Shown here piece after piece: positions 6,635 through 9,677 of a stretch of 9,677 nucleotides of DNA. Made by a program: the position numbers and the translations under genes. Origin of the DNA: Actinomycetota bacterium (GTDB lineage: Bacteria > Actinomycetota > Humimicrobiia > Humimicrobiales > Humimicrobiaceae); contig JAGYOJ010000041.1 in the NCBI GenBank assembly GCA_018399435.1, positions 1 through 9,677 of the forward strand. The letters are read 5' to 3'. Below the pieces are notes generated by a model. The model was not told where the DNA came from, did not search any database, and saw only the letters and a list, made by a program, of their open reading frames with translations. The first letter of the stretch is position 1. Every line of letters begins with the position of its first letter.

Positions 6635-9102
6635 TAAACTTTAAGCATTGTTCCGTTGACTTTTTTTATATCAAAAACCATCCTATCTTCTTTGGTGCTA
6701 ACCTTTATAATTTTTCCGTTCTTAACTTTGCCACTAATTATTTTTTCTGAAATAGGATCTTCAATTAAATTCTGGATGCATCTGCGCATAGGCCTTGCTC
6801 CCATTTTTTCGTCATAGCCCTTTTCTAGGAGTAACTTTTTTGCAGGCTTATCCAATTTAATGCTAATGCCCTGTAATTCAAGTTGCTGCTGTATTCTTGA
6901 CATCATCAAATCAATAATACTGTATATTTGTTCTTTTTCTAATTTATGGAATACTATAACCTCATCTACCCTATTTAAAAATTCTGGCCTAAAAGCATCT
7001 TTTAATTCGCTCATTACCTTGCTTTTTATTTCATTATATGAGAGGTCTTTTCTATCTGACCTCTTAAAGCCCATAGGAGTATTTTTCTGTATTTCCCTTG
7101 CCCCTAAGTTCGAAGTCATAATAATTACCGTATTTTTAAAGTCTACTCTTCTTCCTTGTGAATCTGTTAAATGCCCATCCTCAAATATTTGTAATAATAT
7201 ATTAAATACATCAGGATGCGCTTTTTCAATTTCATCCAATAGTATAACGCTATAAGGCCTCCTTTTAATAGCTTCGGTTAGCTGCCCGCCTTCATCATAA
7301 CCAACATAGCCAGGAGGGGAACCAACCAGTTTTGAAACTGAATGTTTTTCCATATATTCTGACATATCTATCTGTATTAAAGCTTCTTCTTTGTCAAACA
7401 AAAATTGCGCAATTGTTTTTGCTAATTCAGTTTTGCCAACTCCTGAAGGGCCTAAAAACATAAATGACCCTATTGGCCTTTTTGGGTCCTTGAGCCCGGA
7501 CCTAGTCCTTCTAATAGCTTTAGAGACGGTATTTATAGCCTCGTCCTGGCCAACAACCCTTTTATGCAATTCTTTTTCCATGCTGAGCAATTTAGCAGAC
7601 TCGGAGGCTGTCAGCTTATATACCGGAACTCCCGTCCAGCTTGATAGAACTTCTGCTATTTCATTTTCATCAACAACTTGTTTTTCAGTTCCGCTAAGCC
7701 TTTTATTGCGTTCCTCATATTCCTTTTTCTCTTTTAAGAGCTTTTTCTCTTTATCCCTTAATAGTGCCGCTTTTTCAAAATCCTGGGCGCTAATTGCGTC
7801 TTCTTTTTCCAGAACTATTTTTTTAATATTTCCATTTATCTCTTTTAGGTCAGGGGGTGTAACTAAGTTTCTAATCCTTACCCTGGAAGATGCCTCATCT
7901 ATTAAATCAATTGCCTTGTCGGGAAGAAACCTATCTGATATATATCTATGTGATAGTTTAGCAGCCGAGGTAATGGCATCTTCAGTTATGTCAATTCCAT
8001 GGAATTCTTCATATCTTTTCTTTAAACCTTTTAATATTTCTATAGTTTCATATACTGTTGGCTCGTCAACATATATTGGTTGGAACCTACGTTCTAATGC
8101 TTTGTCCTTTTCCACATATTTTCTATATTCGCTATTGGTGGTTGCGCCAATAGTCTGAATTTCGCCACGGGCTAGCATAGGCTTTAAAATACTGGCTGCA
8201 TCAATAGCACCTTCTGCTGCCCCGGCACCAACTAGGGTATGGACTTCATCTATGAATAAGATAACATCTCCATCTTCCTTAATTTCCGCCAATACTTTCT
8301 TTAGTCGCTCTTCAAAATCTCCCCTATATCTTGAACCAGCAACAAGTGAGCCAAGGTCTAGAGTAAATATCTTCTTATTTTCCAAATTAGAAGGAATAGA
8401 TTGCGAAACTATTTGTTGGGCTAATCCTTCAACTATTGCTGTCTTGCCAACACCAGATTCCCCTATAAGGATAGGATTATTTTTTGTACGCCTGGAAAGT
8501 ATCTGCATCAGCCTTTCTATTTCTTTTTTCCTGCCTATAACTGGATCTAGCTTGCCTTCTTCAGCAAGAAGGGTTAAATCCTTTCCATACTGGTTAAGCA
8601 TTTTTAAAAGCTTCCTTGGAGTACTGCTCTTATCCTTAGAGCTTTTTCCGCTCTTTGAATAAAACGGATACTTATTTAAAATCTCTTTAACTTTTACCTT
8701 TACTGAATCAAGTGTAACCCCTAAGCTATTTAAAACTCTAGCTGCTACCCCTTCACCTTCTCTAAGTAAACCTAATAATATGTGTTCGGTTCCAATATAG
8801 TTATGGCCCATCTGCAGCGCCTCGCGTAAAGATAATTCAAGAACCTTTTTTGCCCTTGGTGTAAATGGTATATGTTCATATGATTCTGATGAACCCTCTG
8901 TAACTGAATCATTTACTGCATTTCTGACATCATCTAATGTAATATTTAAACTTTTTAAAACCTTGCTTGCTATACCTTCTTTTTCATCTATTAACCCAAG
9001 AAGAAGGTGCTCAGTGCCTATGTAATTTTGCTTCAAAAATCTAGCTTCATCTTGAGCTCTTACTACAACTTTTCTAGCTCTTTCAGTAAATCTTTCAAAC
9101 AT
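6634..9102 (-). CDS. clpC: ClpC AAA+ unfoldase (partner of ClpP)
   Basis: This 822-residue Hsp100 unfoldase feeds proteins to the ClpP protease in the cytoplasm. The N-domain is a double repeat (1-142) with two GTEH loops; E31 and E106 match the phosphoarginine-contacting Glu residues of Bacillus ClpC. AAA domain 1 has Walker A GESGVGKT (214-221), pore-loop Y259, Walker B ILFIDE (281-286) and arginines R338/R339. The coiled-coil M-domain with a UVR-like stretch (about 430-465) keeps F442, aligned to the Phe needed for adaptor control. AAA domain 2 has GPSGVGKT (551-558), pore loop GYV (598-600), Walker B ILLDE (620-624) and sensor-2 GAR (768-770). MGF (677-679) is the likely ClpP-docking loop. 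All ATPase motifs are intact. It starts 5 bases after mcsB and overlaps disA by one base. Confidence 0.97.
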   Translation of the reverse strand: MFERFTERARKVVVRAQDEARFLKQNYIGTEHLLLGLIDEKEGIASKVLKSLNITLDDVRNAVNDSVTEGSSESYEHIPFTPRAKKVLELSLREALQMGHNYIGTEHILLGLLREGEGVAARVLNSLGVTLDSVKVKVKEILNKYPFYSKSGKSSKDKSSTPRKLLKMLNQYGKDLTLLAEEGKLDPVIGRKKEIERLMQILSRRTKNNPILIGESGVGKTAIVEGLAQQIVSQSIPSNLENKKIFTLDLGSLVAGSRYRGDFEERLKKVLAEIKEDGDVILFIDEVHTLVGAGAAEGAIDAASILKPMLARGEIQTIGATTNSEYRKYVEKDKALERRFQPIYVDEPTVYETIEILKGLKKRYEEFHGIDITEDAITSAAKLSHRYISDRFLPDKAIDLIDEASSRVRIRNLVTPPDLKEINGNIKKIVLEKEDAISAQDFEKAALLRDKEKKLLKEKKEYEERNKRLSGTEKQVVDENEIAEVLSSWTGVPVYKLTASESAKLLSMEKELHKRVVGQDEAINTVSKAIRRTRSGLKDPKRPIGSFMFLGPSGVGKTELAKTIAQFLFDKEEALIQIDMSEYMEKHSVSKLVGSPPGYVGYDEGGQLTEAIKRRPYSVILLDEIEKAHPDVFNILLQIFEDGHLTDSQGRRVDFKNTVIIMTSNLGAREIQKNTPMGFKRSDRKDLSYNEIKSKVMSELKDAFRPEFLNRVDEVIVFHKLEKEQIYSIIDLMMSRIQQQLELQGISIKLDKPAKKLLLEKGYDEKMGARPMRRCIQNLIEDPISEKIISGKVKNGKIIKVSTKEDRMVFDIKKVNGTMLKV

Positions 9103-9107
9103 TTATA

Positions 9108-9677
9108 TCAATCCCTTTTAAAAATATTTTCTCTTATAATATTAGAACGTTTCATATCAATATAGTCAATGCTTTTAATTTTAGCCTTATCCAGGCTTTT
9201 TATATATGAATTACCAATTATATTAATTAAATAATAAAAATCAAATTCTTTTAAATTATCTAAAATTTCTAAATCAATCCCTAACCTTATTATAGAAATT
9301 AGCTCAAGGGCTTCTTCAAAAGACAGCAACCTTGCATATTTTACCACACCATAAGCCCTATATATATTATCTGTAATATCTATTAATTTATCCTTTTTTA
9401 AATAATAAATTTGTTTTTTTTCTTCTTCAATTATATTTAAACAAATTGCTTTCATTTCTTCAACTGTATCCTTATTGCTTTTTTCTAGAGTACCCTGTTT
9501 TGAAATAACAAAAAGATTTCCAACAACCTCAGAATTTTTAGTCTTATAACCGCTAATTGTACAATTTATTCTACTTAATCTCTCAATTAAGCTGTCAATT
9601 TCAGAATTTATAACCACAGCAGGCAGATGGACTACTGCAGATAAACTAAGCCCGGATCCAACATTTGCAGGGCTAGA
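9108..9677 (-). CDS. mcsB: McsB-family protein arginine kinase homologue, C-terminal part (partial, probable pseudokinase)
   Basis: The frame is open to the right edge, so the true start is outside; 189 C-terminal residues are visible. The family match is clear: SSPANVGSGL, VHLPAV, NLFVISKQ, RAYGVVKYARLLS and ISIIRLGIDLEIL follow the McsB order, and clpC is next. In Bacillus McsB phosphorylates arginines to mark proteins for ClpC-ClpP and helps control CtsR. Here the key residues are changed. The catalytic Cys of the CPxN motif is Ser (9674-9672), the phosphate-binding Arg nine residues later is Ser (9647-9645), the Arg of the RGxxGE loop is Ser (9554-9552), and its Glu is Lys (9539-9537). 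The C-terminal RDxxRA-like allosteric motif reads IDMKRS. The frame has no internal stop, so it looks like a maintained but catalytically inactive protein. An internal GTG at 9617 is not the start. Confidence 0.88.
   Translation of the reverse strand, partial: SSPANVGSGLSLSAVVHLPAVVINSEIDSLIERLSRINCTISGYKTKNSEVVGNLFVISKQGTLEKSNKDTVEEMKAICLNIIEEEKKQIYYLKKDKLIDITDNIYRAYGVVKYARLLSFEEALELISIIRLGIDLEILDNLKEFDFYYLINIIGNSYIKSLDKAKIKSIDYIDMKRSNIIRENIFKRD
9112..9117 (-). promoter_or_regulatory. Ribosome binding site of clpC
   Basis: AAGGGA lies within the last codons of the mcsB homologue, 9 bases before the clpC ATG at 9102. The mcsB TGA stop falls in the spacer, so clpC translation is likely tied to that of the upstream gene. 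Confidence 0.65.

Noticed and set aside
7391..8158. A 255-codon open frame on the plus strand opposite clpC
   Set aside because: It is antisense to highly conserved ClpC motifs, has low-complexity Ser/Leu-rich composition, no ribosome site and no recognisable domain. It is a by-product of clpC codon usage, as are the other plus-strand frames.
8555..8572. Small inverted repeat CCTTCTT / AAGAAGG inside clpC
   Set aside because: Seven-base arms are expected by chance at this length and composition, and the region encodes a conserved stretch (EEGKLDPVIGR) just before AAA domain 1.

Overview
The window is AT-rich bacterial DNA in which every gene I can support lies on the minus strand, so transcription runs from position 9677 toward position 1. 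The order is mcsB (partial) - clpC - disA - ispD - ispF - gltX - cysE - cysS - nitroreductase - rlmB-like gene (partial). This is the mcsB-clpC-disA / ispDF / gltX-cysES / rlmB block typical of Bacillota (Firmicutes), and parts of it also occur in some other Gram-positive or deep-branching lineages. It suggests a low-GC bacterium, quite possibly uncultured. The sequence does not fix the phylum more precisely.

The layout is very compact. Adjacent genes overlap (clpC/disA, ispD/ispF, cysE/cysS, cysS/nitroreductase and nitroreductase/rlmB-like) or are separated by 1, 5, 35 or 37-38 bases. I see no intergenic promoter, terminator, riboswitch, tRNA, insertion sequence or CRISPR array, and no gene-free stretch over 40 bases. 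The simplest reading is one long polycistronic unit that enters from the right and leaves on the left.

Right part (about 5.5-9.7 kb): protein quality control and signalling. A McsB-family protein precedes a full-length ClpC unfoldase, followed by the c-di-AMP synthase DisA. Middle (about 4.3-5.5 kb): IspD and IspF of the MEP isoprenoid pathway. Left (1-4.3 kb): glutamyl-tRNA synthetase, serine acetyltransferase, cysteinyl-tRNA synthetase, a flavin nitroreductase-fold protein, and the first 31 codons of an RlmB/TrmH-like rRNA methyltransferase. CysE supplies O-acetylserine for the cysteine that CysS charges.

The most notable points are these. (1) The visible part of the McsB homologue lacks the catalytic Cys, two phosphate-binding Arg and the catalytic Glu of phosphagen-kinase-type enzymes, while the neighbouring ClpC keeps the N-domain residues that read phosphoarginine. 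It looks like a pseudokinase. (2) gltX has no ATG, GTG or TTG that preserves its N-terminal signature. The best start is ATT, placed behind the strongest Shine-Dalgarno sequence in the window. (3) CysS has Ser in place of the first His of its HIGH motif. (4) A perfect 14-bp inverted repeat with a 2-base spacer sits inside cysS. (5) radA and the PIN-TRAM gene usually found around disA are absent, and a nitroreductase occupies the usual mrnC position.
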